Positions 55,223 through 64,000 of a DNA stretch of 64,000 nt are shown in pieces. The notes under the pieces are model-generated. The model ran no database searches, was not told the DNA's origin, and saw only the letters and a list, made by a program, of their open reading frames with translations. The stretch covers positions 37,151,156-37,215,155 of the forward strand of contig ML660201.1 in the NCBI GenBank assembly GCA_007570785.1. The letters run 5' to 3'. This DNA comes from Antilocapra americana (Eukaryota; Chordata; Mammalia; Artiodactyla; Antilocapridae). The stretch's first letter is position 1. Every line of letters starts with the position of its first letter. Made by a program: the position numbers and the translations under genes.

Positions 55223-56344
55223 CAGTTAAGTGTTGCGGCAACATGGAGCAGGGAGGCTGTGGTCATGCAGAGCACAGTTCGTCCTGGGACAACTTGAGGC
55301 CTGCTCTGTCTTCTGAGATCCTATTAAGATCCTGTCCCTGGGCCTGATCCTCAACCACTGTTGTTCCACTTGTTTGGGCTTTAACACTCCCTTACTCACC
55401 ATGTTGCCCTGGAAATCAGCCATCTCTGGCGTTCCTTCCTGCCTCTGTTGGCAGGGCTGCCATGAACCAATGTGCGGGTTGGACTTACATAAGGACACCT
55501 GGCTTGAGGCGGTTGAGAGGGGACTAACATCTAGTCTGCCCTCTGCTGACAAAGACTGTGTCCGGGGCAGGGCTGTATCAGCCCAGAGGAGAGGATCCAG
55601 TTTCTAACTGATCTGCCCACAGTGGACATCTCTTCACCCAAGGAATATCTGTAGTACTTGCCAATGGCCCCTGTAAGGTCTTGAAATGATATGTAGGCAC
55701 TTCTGTAGTAAAACTGTGTTCCTAGAATTTGTCCAGGTTCGTCTAATCACTCCCATTCTCTTGCTCTGTAACTTTACAAATTTCAGGGCATTTTTTAGAA
55801 TTCTGTCTACTTTCTTTACTTACAGTGCAGCCTCTGGGTATATGTAGGGCTAGGGTAGGGAGAGTTAGTGAGGTTAACTTTACCACAACTTCGTTTTCTC
55901 TTCTTAACTTACATTTCAAAAATTTCTAACATCAACCCACAGAGCTTTCCTGGTTTAGAAAGTGCTGGTAAAATTTTAGCCTCTAAAAATGCTTATTATT
56001 TCCTTAGTATTTTTGTTCATTTGTTATCAGGGGTGTGTGATTCTATGTTCCTATTATTAATATACAATAACTGCATTAAAGTTTATTATTATTATTTTTT
56101 ACCAACATGGATGAAGACAATTATTTTCTACTTAGCTTTTGATCTGGAAGATTTCTTTTAGGTTGTTAGAAGTTGTATACTTCGCATAACTTTGTCAGAA
56201 AAAAGCCAAACAAACAAGGTCTGAGAGGATGCTGGGTAGAATACGGAATTAAAGAACAAGTTCTAGAGATGAAGCACTGGAAACTGGTGCCCTCAGCAGG
56301 ACAGACTGGTGGACTTTGGGAAAGCCCTTACGAGGAGATTACTG
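55223..56344. other. Single-copy interval
   Basis: A 108-codon reverse frame (55226-55552) overlaps a 77-codon forward frame in a GC-balanced patch. Neither has a recognisable domain. The interval 55860-56160 is AT-rich. Confidence 0.4.
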
Positions 56345-56663
56345 AAGTCTTCCCTGATAGCTCAGTTGGTAAAGAATCTGCCTGCAATGCAGGAGTCCCT
56401 GGGTTGATTCCTGGGTTCAGAAGATCTGCTGGGGAAGGGATAGGCTACCCACTCCAGTATTCTTGGGCTCCTCTTGTGGCTCAGCTGGTAATGAATCTGC
56501 CTGCAATGTGGGATACCTGGATTCGATCCCTGGGTTTGGGAAGATACCCTGGAGAAGAGAAAGGCTACCCACTCTAGTATTCTCTCATAGAGAATTCCAT
56601 GGACTGTATAGTCAATGGGGTTGCAAAGAGTTGAACACGACTGAGCGACTTTCACTCTCACTT
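56345..56663 (+). mobile_element. Tandem Bov-tA3 SINEs (1.6 copies)
   Basis: A 5' part copy ('agctcagttggtaaagaatc' to 'ccactccagtattcttgg', 56349-56465) runs directly into a full copy ('gtggctcagctggtaatgaa' to 'actgagcgactttcactc', to 56663). There is no intervening tail. Confidence 0.93.
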
Positions 56664-56734
56664 CAAGTTTGTACAGGGCATATGATGTGAATGGTAGCCC
56701 CACCAGTGCAGCAAGGAGGGGTTTTCTCTTAAAG

Positions 56735-56953
56735 CAGTGGTTCTCAACAGGGGGTGATTTATCCCCTTCTCACCCACCACCATCTGGAGACATTTAGCAA
56801 CATCTGAGGTCATTTTTGGCTGTCATGAATGGGGAGATGATGTTACAACGTCTAATGGGTAGAGGGTATAAATATCTACAATGCAAAGGACAGTGCTTTA
56901 TGACCTAGAATTATCTGATGCAGAATGTCAGTAGTGCTGGGGTGAAGATATCC
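56735..56953 (+). mobile_element. MER5A (hAT-Charlie) transposon
   Basis: 'cagtggttctcaacaggggg', 'ccatctggagacatttagca', 'tttttggctgtcatgaatg', 'ctaatgggtagagggtataa', 'ctacaatgcaaaggacagtg', 'aatgtcagtagtgctggg': collinear with MER5A. The right terminal repeat is decayed. Confidence 0.9.
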
Positions 56954-57726
56954 TTCTGTAAAGGAAGAAAGTTTAGATAGGCAGAAACAGTAGCTATTTG
57001 TTATACTTTTCAGTTGGCAGAGGACAGTCACATTAATCCAAGAATGAGCGTATATATACTGGTTTCATTCAGACTTTGAATATTGCATTCCTTTTTATTT
57101 TTTAACTTATCTTTTTCTAAATTCAATAATGAAACTTTTTACTTCCTTGGAGGTACAGTTGCTGTGATTGTCTTCTCCCTGCACCAACACCCAGAAGTCA
57201 ATTTTAATTCTCTAAAAAAACTCACATTAATTCTTTTCTTAATGGTCAAGTTTGTAACTCTAATGAAGTTTTTGAAATTAGATTCCTACATAATAATCAC
57301 CATAGAAATGATGGAAAATATTGATTTGGTAATATGAAAATTTTAGCTGCATACTCAAAGGATCTTATCTTTGAGTTATATAGGCAGGAAACATTCCCCT
57401 TTTGTCATTCTAGGTTCTTTAGTTGGCCTCATAATTAAATTGACATAAGACAGATTAACCGAAGGAAAAAAAATCGTTTTTCTATGTGCGGAGCCCCAGA
57501 GACATGAGGTGCAAAGGCAGATAATTGGGGCTTATATGCCATCCTGAGCTAAGGAGAAGAGGGTAGGGATCTGTGTATTCAAAGGGGAGGAAGATAGAAG
57601 ATGATGAGAGCAGAGTTTTAGTAAATGAATGTTTGCCATATCATGTGGAGGAGTTTTTCTAATATAAAAAGTTATCTTTGATATTAGCTCTTTTCCTGGT
57701 ATAGGCCCTCTATCTAAATTCTTTTA
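56954..57726. other. Single-copy AT-rich interval
   Basis: An 84-codon frame at 57083-57337 is compositionally AT-rich and unrecognised. Confidence 0.4.
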
Positions 57727-57734
57727 GGTAGTTA

Positions 57735-57925
57735 GTGAAAGTCGCTTAGTTGTGTCCGACTCTTTGCAACCCCTTGGACTATAGTCCATGGAATTCTCTA
57801 GGCCAGAATACTGGAGTGGGTAGCCTTTCTCTTCTCCAGTGGATCTTTCCGACCCAGGAATCAAACTGCGGTCTCCTGCATCGCAGGCGGATTCTTTACC
57901 AACTGAGCTAACAGGGAAGCCCTCT
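57735..57925 (-). mobile_element. Bov-tA3 SINE with TSD
   Basis: Reverse: 'gaaagtcgcttagttgtgtc', 'ccagaatactggagtgggta', 'gattctttaccaactgagct'. The 8-bp 'ggtagtta' flanks it at 57727-57734 and 57926-57933. Confidence 0.94.
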
Positions 57926-58139
57926 GGTAGTTAAGGGGATGGTAAACATTTTTTTTTTTTTCTTTCTGTGGTCTTCAGCTCGAAACAATCTACATACCAA
58001 AATGGGGTGTTTTGGGGGTGGTGGTGGCATATTCTGCTGCTCTTCAGAGGCTCATATCCTTTGTGCAAGACTGACATGTAACAAGTACCTTTTGTTTTCT
58101 TAATCAAATGGGTATTTGCAAGTAACTCCATCGTTTGTC

Positions 58140-58200
58140 ACCGGACAAGTGACCATGTGACTATGGAGAAGTCACTTAATCTCTCTAGACTGCAGTGTCA
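58140..58200 (+). repeat. MIR SINE core fragment
   Basis: 'accatgtgactatggagaag', 'tcacttaatctctctagact': the sense MIR core. Confidence 0.55.
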
Positions 58201-58211
58201 ACAACAACAAA

Positions 58212-58535
58212 GATATTTTTAAAATATTTTTTACTTATTTATTTTTAATATTTTGGGTATAGTGAGTCTTCTTCACTGCACACAGACTTTCTCTGATTGC
58301 AGCAAGTGGGGGCTACGCTTTGTTGCAGTGCATGGGCTTCTCATTGTGGTGGCTTCTCTTGTGGAAGCTTGGGCTCTAGGTGTGCAGGCTTCAGTAGTTG
58401 CAGCACGTGGGCTCAGAAGTTGTGGCACACAGGCTTCTTGGCCTTTGGCACGTGGAATCTTCCCAGACCAGGAATCAAATCAGTGTCCCCTGCATTGACA
58501 GGCAGACTTCCATCCATTGAGCCACCAGGGAAGTG
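58212..58535 (-). mobile_element. CHR-type SINE, long form, with TSD
   Basis: Reverse: left tail 'acttatttatttttaatatt', body 'cagtagttgcagcacgtggg' and 'gttgtggcacacaggcttct', head 'catccattgagccaccaggg'. 'caacaacaa' repeats flank both ends (58199-58211 and 58536-58544). The 128-codon frame across it is fortuitous. Confidence 0.85.
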
Positions 58536-58545
58536 CAACAACAAG

Positions 58546-59814
58546 CATGTTTTAAATGGGTGCCGAGGAATAGATGGGCCCCTTTCTGTTGTAACTCTCT
58601 ATGCAGTTATGCAATGTAAGTTATGCAGAATGCTTGAGCCCTTCCTTCCAGAAGACTGGGTCCAGGGACGTCTTCTGCTTTGAACAGATATCTAGGTTTT
58701 TGTTAGATACTCCAGGGCCAGTCTTTCAATAACATCTCTTTTGCCAGTAGGCCCATAACCAGGTATAATGCAACACTGCACATTAATACATTTTAACAGA
58801 TTTTAAATGAACTTTCCCTAAGCAGATAGAAGAAAATTAGAACATTCCAAGGGAAATCCCTTGGCAGACAAGCACATCTGTCGGCTATTTGGCAGTCCTG
58901 ATCATCAGACTGCATCAGCATTTTCTCTCAAAATGTGAAGAGTATGTTTGCTAAAGGCACACACGATCATGTCTGAACCTCATAAACTTCTCTCAATTAC
59001 AAGGAAATGTCACTGTCAAAACTCGAATGCCTCAAATGTTCTTTTAAAAAAGAACCAACCATAAGTTCTTTTAAAAAAGAAAACTACCACCATACTCAGA
59101 TGTAGTATCTGAAAAGCCATGTAATACTGTAGAAGTTTCTTTCTGCAGTCTGTAGGCAAAATTTGACAGTGTTTTTCACTGCTGATAATGTATAAAGATG
59201 TTTATCTTTATTACTAGCTGGTAGTGTGGTATATCAGTACATAAACTTGGTTTTACTTCTAATTAAGCATTTAAATGCAGTAGCTTTTCTTTGCTTTTGT
59301 GACAAGATGGAAGATTAAGTAACTTTCATTGCCCAGTGGAATTATCCATGCTCAAAAACTCAACCCAAATTAATGTCTGATGGTGAAGTTCATTTCTAAA
59401 TACTATAACCCTAATCATTTTAGGGGAAACTAATATTCCTTGTGAATGAATATTTTAACAAAATGTGGTGAGTTTATTAATAACTGAGTGAAGAAGAAAC
59501 ACAGTTTGAAAAATGGTCAGCATTTTGCTTGATGGTTACCTTTTATGCCTAGTAATTATTTCTGGGATTTCGAAGCAAAAGAACACATTTACTCAATTGC
59601 TATCCATTAATTTGGAAATGTCCTGTCTTTTAATTGTTTAAAAAAGAAAGCATCTAATTGTTTCTAAATGTTAAGTTACCTTGGGCTTTGTGGCATGAAT
59701 ATGGGAATTAAATTTCTACTATGGTGGTTGGTTGGTAGGTGGTTTTCATAGTGTATCTTTCTAGACCTTTTCATAATTTGTAGATGAAAGAATGTGATCT
59801 AAACATTCTTAGCC
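58546..59814. other. Single-copy interval
   Basis: No gene was recognised. A tandem pair of A/T-type hairpins ('gttcttttaaaaaagaac') lies at 59038-59082. Confidence 0.4.
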
Positions 59815-60000
59815 TTAATGCTATTTTCTCTGAGCTTTCCCAATACCGATAGTTGTGAACACTCCTTTGTTTTGTATCTCTGTTGTATTCCTTTCTTTGC
59901 ATCTGGAAATCTGGTGATGGTGTTCTTCTTACCAGCTAGACTGCAGCTCCTTGCTGAATATCTTGGTTATTTTACTTCAAATATATATTGTATGGGCTTG
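59815..60000 (+). repeat. Possible L2 LINE 3' region
   Basis: 'ctgttgtattcctttctttg' and 'ccagctagactgcagctcct' resemble the sense L2 3' end. Weak. Confidence 0.35.
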
Positions 60001-60324
60001 TATTATACTGGAACTTCAAGATGGGGTCTGGATAAAGCAAAAGGAATGAATCTTTGAAGTTAAATTTATAACAAAAAGGTTGATTACAAGTTTTAAAGAG
60101 TGAACTTCCATTTAAACTTCCTTAGAAGATTCAGGAGTTACCCTTTAAGATGAACACTTGATGGTCTTAATCCGCTGTCAGGTTGTTGGTGTTGGAAACT
60201 GAGGATTTAGGTTTAGGCTTCACTCGGATCCTCTAACCCCATGTTTGTCACAGAGGAAGAGCTAGGTAATTTCTTTGATTGGTGATTGGTTATTTTTATA
60301 CAGCAATTTTGGGGAGGTAGTATG

Positions 60325-60513
60325 GACCAGCCCAGGTTTGATGCTCGGGGCTAGTGCACCGGGACGACCCAGAGAGAGGGAATCGGGAGGGAGGAGGGAG
60401 GGGGGTTCTGGAGGGGGAACATATGTATACCCATGGCAGATTCATGTCAATGTATGGCAAAACCAACACAATAAAGTAAAGAAAATTATAAATAAATAAA
60501 TAAATAAAATGGG
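60325..60513 (+). mobile_element. Young bovine-type L1 3' end
   Basis: 'cagcccaggtttgatgctcg', 'ctagtgcaccgggacgaccc', a G-rich tract, 'catatgtatacccatggcag', 'tgtatggcaaaaccaacac', then an (AAAT)n tail. It is low in divergence relative to the recalled bovine L1 3' UTR. 5' truncated to ~190 bp, with a short internal deletion after 'tttgatg'. Confidence 0.88.
60385..60405 (+). other. G-quadruplex motif in L1 3' UTR
   Basis: Four G-tracts (3, 3, 3, 6) separated by loops of 1, 4 and 1 bases. Similar G-rich tracts are a known feature of mammalian L1 3' UTRs. Confidence 0.75.
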
Positions 60514-61264
60514 TAAGGGTTCTTGAGTTGGAAAGATGAGAGTTAATGTTCTAGTTCATCCGCTTTCTAGATACAAGACTTTCAGTAAACTATTGGACAT
60601 CTGTGAGTCCCAGTTTTTCTGTAAAATAACAATCCTTTTCTCCTATGTATGTTATCATGATTAAACATTTAATGCTTTTTAACAGCTGTAAAAATACTTA
60701 CATAACAGAAGTGTTCACTGTTGTTATTGGCAATTAGTGAAAGTGTCTGGGGTTCTGGGATGCAGGATTGTGAGAAAAAAATCTTTCTCTCAATACCCAT
60801 ATTGTCTGAAGTTGGCTTTGACTATTTTCTTTGCACTTGTCCCTACTTCCCCCTCATTACCTTCATGTTTATTTGCTTTTCTCTCTAGGATAAATTGATA
60901 TGTGATGGTTCTTACAGGCTTTCTTTCTCTGTCAGAAAATGAGGTGGGGATGGTGCTGTATAGAATAATTTGAGAAACAGTATGTTCACACAATACTGAG
61001 AACGCCAGAAAGATATCTGGTACGTCTGAGTTTTGTTGTGTTCCAGATGTTTAAAACCACTTTTAAAAAACCCCGAAATTTCTGAAATCATACAGTAGAA
61101 AATTCACAGAGAAATGATACTGATACTTTTTCCCCACATTCTTAGATTTAGTAGAACTGAACTCTCATCTCTTGATGGTAACGATGATAAGAGCCAGCAT
61201 CCCGAAACGTTGTGCTGTGAGATAGACACTTTGATCACATTTACTGTGTAAGTGGTCAGACTCC
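60514..61264. other. Single-copy interval, weak MIR trace
   Basis: 'actttcagtaaactattgga' and 'ctgtaaaataacaatcctt' near 60575-60635 resemble a degraded sense MIR. No gene was recognised. Confidence 0.4.
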
Positions 61265-61830
61265 AGAGTCCACACCTGTTATGTGTTCAGCTCTGTTGTT
61301 GGCTCTGAATGAGCTTTAGTCTTTACTACCTACAAGGAGCTTACATTGCTAAGGGAGAAGAGAACACAGGGGTACAGACCACATAACTATCAAGACACAT
61401 AGGACATTGACTCAAACACCAAGAACAATGAAGGAGGACCTGGCATTGTCTGTTTCTGGAGTGACAGAGGAAATGGTAATTTAGCATGGATTTTGGCGAC
61501 AAGGTCAAATTTCCATAGAAGAGGAGGCTGAGGGATGTGAAAGGGAATTGGACAGGACTGCGAAGATAAGAAATAGCTGAGCTGAAGAAGAGTCCTGATG
61601 GACAGTGTGGTGACTGATAAGCCAAGATGGGAGAAAGTCAAGGTAGACCAAGAGAGGGTGCAGCCTGTCGGAGCTGCAGCAGGCTTGGACCTGAGGCTGT
61701 CATTAGTGACCTTGGAAAGCAATTTTGTTAGAATGGCAGAGGGAAGAGCCAACACTGTATCTGGCTGAGGAGACAGGAAGAGTGGGTGTTCAGATGATTC
61801 CTTCAAGAATGTTTATGGTTAAGGAAAGCA
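61265..61830 (-). repeat. L2 LINE, antisense, 3' end plus ORF2 piece
   Basis: The left portion follows the antisense L2 3' end ('acaaggagcttacattgcta'). The right portion ('cattagtgaccttggaaagc' through 'cttcaagaatgtttatggtt') is antisense to the L2 RT region just upstream of the AFDTVDH motif. The 138-codon reverse frame 61390-61806 therefore partly reflects decayed L2 coding sequence (LTKLLSKVTND). Confidence 0.55.
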
Positions 61831-62471
61831 GAAAAATCAGTTGATCATTTGAGAGTTTAGCATGCATGAGAACACTTGTTTGTAAGAAAGAAGAGACATA
61901 GGATTAGTAGCCAAATCAACAGAAAAGGGGAGATTCAAGACGAAATGGAAGAAAGAGAATGTTCTGAGCCATGGAAGAGGAAGCTGGGGAGAAGTGTTTT
62001 ATTACACATTTATGTGGGATTTGAATGCTCAACTAGATACTGTATTGTAAGGGAAAATATGTTTTGGGCAGAAATGCTTGGGGACCCTCCACATCCTTTG
62101 TCTTTATGATGTGGCTTGCTGAGTTGCCAAAACTCAGAACAGTGAAAACAGACGTTGACATGGTGTCCTCAGCTTAATCTTGAGCAGTCTGTGTTCTTCC
62201 TGAGGAGGTTTCTCTTTCCTTTGATTCTTCTTCTCTTGGCTTACCTGTGTCTGCTCCACTGTCTTGATTTTGGCCACTTCTGACTCCTTTGTCAGTTGCT
62301 CTTGGCTTCTGGCTTTTTTTTTTTTCCTTAGCTACCTGGTCTTAGCTGCCCAGTTTGGGCTCAGAATTTAATGCTGGTAAATCAATCTGTAACAATCTCT
62401 TTTCTTGGCAAGGCCAAGGTCTTGACTTTTCATATCCTGTCCTCATAGGAGCCCTGCTGTCTTTAGCCTAG
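61831..62471. other. Single-copy interval
   Basis: A 77-codon frame at 61876-62109 is unrecognised. A T-run lies at 62316-62326. Confidence 0.4.
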
Positions 62472-62661
62472 CAGCCCCCAACCTTTCTGGCACCATGGGC
62501 CAATTTTCATGGAAGACAATTTTTTCGTGCACTGGGGGTGGGGGGATGGTTTCAGGATGATTCAAGTGCCTTACATTTATTGTGCAATTTATTTCTAATC
62601 TAATGCTGCCTCTGATCTGACAGGAGGTACCAGTTCATGGCCCAGAGGCTGGGGACCCCTG
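62472..62661 (-). mobile_element. Non-autonomous hAT transposon, second copy
   Basis: The same family as 16347-16538 in the opposite orientation: it starts 'cagcccccaacctttctggc', contains 'catggaagacaattttttcg' and 'taatgctgcctctgatctga', and ends 'ggctggggacccctg'. No intact 8-bp TSD remains. Confidence 0.85.
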
Positions 62662-63159
62662 GTACTAGTGGGTGGCCTGTGACTGTTCCCTCACTGTGTT
62701 AGTGAGGTCTGTGGGTCACAGGAAAGGGCACAGCAGATAGCAACAAAGGGTATAGGAAGAAGGAGGAGAGATATTGGGGAAAATATACTTGGAAGCATCA
62801 GCCTAGAATAGAGCAGGAGCATTGTGTCTCAGGAAAGACAGCCTTAGGCAACAGGGAAGAGTGAAGATGCTGTAACTGAGGAAGCACCTAGCACAGAGCC
62901 CAATGGGCTAGAGAGACACCAGGGAGAACAGGGTGTGACGTATATGAAGATCACCCAGATGAGGACAAGCAAAGTCTATTCAGCCAGAGCTTGCTGATGC
63001 GAGGGTGTCCACCACCATTACTTGCTTTTGACAGAAACTTAAAGGCAATCATGGGAGTGGAAACTTTAAAAAGGAAAGAAGTGAAGCCTCCAGGGATGAT
63101 GCTCTGACTAGAGGCTGTTGACATGGGAAGTTGTAACCAGCAAGGGAGAAGCAGGTAAG

Positions 63160-63160
<1 letters not shown>
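62662..63160. other. Single-copy interval
   Basis: No repeat was recognised. A consensus donor motif (AAGCAG then gtaagt) at 63154/63155 directly abuts the TG microsatellite and has no good acceptor. Confidence 0.4.
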
Positions 63161-63210
<50 letters not shown>

Positions 63211-63217
63211 CACGCGC
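63161..63217. repeat. (TG)22 passing into (CG)n
   Basis: Fifty-seven bases of uninterrupted alternating pyrimidine/purine: 22 TG units, then 'cgcgcgcacgcgc', ending exactly at the 3' tail boundary of the reverse Bov-tA. Confidence 0.97.
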
Positions 63218-63421
63218 TCAGTCACTTCAGTCATGTCCAACTCTTGCAACCCCATGGAGTGTAGCCCACCAGGCTCCTCTGTCTAGGGGACTTCCCACGC
63301 AAGAATACTGGAGTGGGTTGCCATTTCCTTCTCCAGGTAATCTTCCCAACCCAGGAATAGAACCTGTGTCTCCTGCATTGCAGTCAGATTCTCTACTTAC
63401 TGAGCTACCTGGGAAGCCCCT
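63218..63421 (-). mobile_element. Bov-tA SINE
   Basis: Reverse: 'tcagtcacttcagtcatgtc', 'cccaccaggctcctctgtct', 'cctgcattgcagtcagattc', 'actgagctacctgggaagcc'. Confidence 0.95.
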
Positions 63422-64000
63422 GTGGTAGCTTAAGAGAACTTATTTAACTTTCTCTGGCTGGTCCTGAGTTGGAGACCGAGGGTAATATTATTGAATAACT
63501 ACCAACTATGTAGGGCTAACTGCTTCAGAGGGTGTGGTTTGGCTTCCTGGACTGGTTGCTGCGGACTGAGGATCAGAGTTCTCTTTTGTATATGGCCATC
63601 ATCCTTCGTGTATTTCGTCTTTCATGGGCTGGGGTAACAGAGGTCATTTTCACTATGTGTATGTACCATGCTTTGCAGGACATGCTGGGACCTGTGGTCT
63701 GGTGAGATCTAAATTATCACAGAACTCTGCATTCTTCCAGGTGGCAGCATGCCAGCACACTGTGTCCACAGACTGTCTCACATTCCTTTTCAGAAACTAA
63801 GGGGGCTGGCTTCTAAACAGAAACTGGAAACAATATTTTTATAGATGTTAACTTTTAAGGAAACATTAAAAGTAACACTCAGAGTGCTTCTTCTTTTGTG
63901 TTTACTCAAATATTGTTCTCAGTATAGTTGTGGCTTTCAGAGCAGCCTAATTACTTTCATATACCATGAACAGTCGATAGAGCATTGGGAAAAGTCACAG
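63422..64000. other. Single-copy interval to window end
   Basis: No repeat, RNA gene or convincing frame was recognised. Confidence 0.4.

Noticed and set aside
58253..58683. Overlapping 81- and 128-codon forward frames
   Set aside because: They translate the reverse strand of a CHR SINE and its flank.
61390..61806. 138-codon reverse frame
   Set aside because: It coincides with antisense L2; part of the frame is decayed L2 coding sequence, not a host gene.
63154..63160. Consensus donor gtaagt just before the TG repeat
   Set aside because: No acceptor partner, and intronic sequence would begin inside a microsatellite and SINE.
1146..63421. Recurring ~200-bp similar units on both strands as a possible CRISPR or operon-like array
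   Set aside because: They are dispersed Bov-tA, Bov-A2 and CHR SINEs with tRNA-like heads and TSDs, in both orientations and at irregular spacing.

Overview
This is mammalian nuclear DNA from a ruminant, almost certainly a bovid. The diagnostic content is about 20 tRNA-derived Bov-tA and Bov-A2 SINEs, five pieces of the RTE-type LINE BovB, six older cetartiodactyl CHR-type SINEs, and a young L1 3' end of the bovine type at about 60.3 kb. No prokaryotic gene structure is present. I find no convincing protein-coding gene: every open frame is short and most of the longer ones fall inside repeats. The window is best read as intergenic or long-intron sequence.

Layout. 1-13 kb: single-copy AT-rich DNA with scattered SINEs, an old L1 3' UTR (5.6-6.1 kb), a repeat-free AT-rich block that looks like a conserved regulatory element (8.17-8.47 kb), a (TA)19 microsatellite and a full Bov-A2 with target-site duplication (TSD). 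13-25 kb: a hAT element with a perfect 8-bp TSD (16.35 kb), 1.7 kb of antisense L1, a TATA-like promoter candidate (20.27 kb), L2 and MIR remnants, and weak exon candidates. 25-38.5 kb: nested L1/SINE clusters, two more long L1 fragments, an L2 3' end, a 57/59-bp foldback inside L1 (30.9-31.0 kb), and a pair of inverted copies that share one SINE/L1 junction (37.45 and 38.29 kb). 38.5-54.6 kb: a purine-rich tract, a Tigger/MER2-like remnant, a BovB fragment with an intact YADD box but local rearrangements, a tRNA-Gly(UCC)-like half gene, a Z-DNA-type palindrome, a CHR SINE with a snap-back 5' junction, and a 1.27-kb BovB fragment whose catalytic box is destroyed. 54.6-64 kb: three hAT-type elements or remnants counting 62.5 kb, tandem Bov-tA3, the young L1 3' end, an antisense L2, and a (TG)22 tract abutting a SINE.

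There is no gene system acting together here. The main interest is a series of local rearrangement scars (foldbacks, inverted copies, a filler-like 12-bp insertion) that look like template switching during replication or retrotransposition, plus a few candidate exons and regulatory blocks that need comparative or RNA data. All repeat assignments come from recall of family consensus sequences and reading by eye, so boundaries are approximate by about 5-20 bases unless a TSD is stated.
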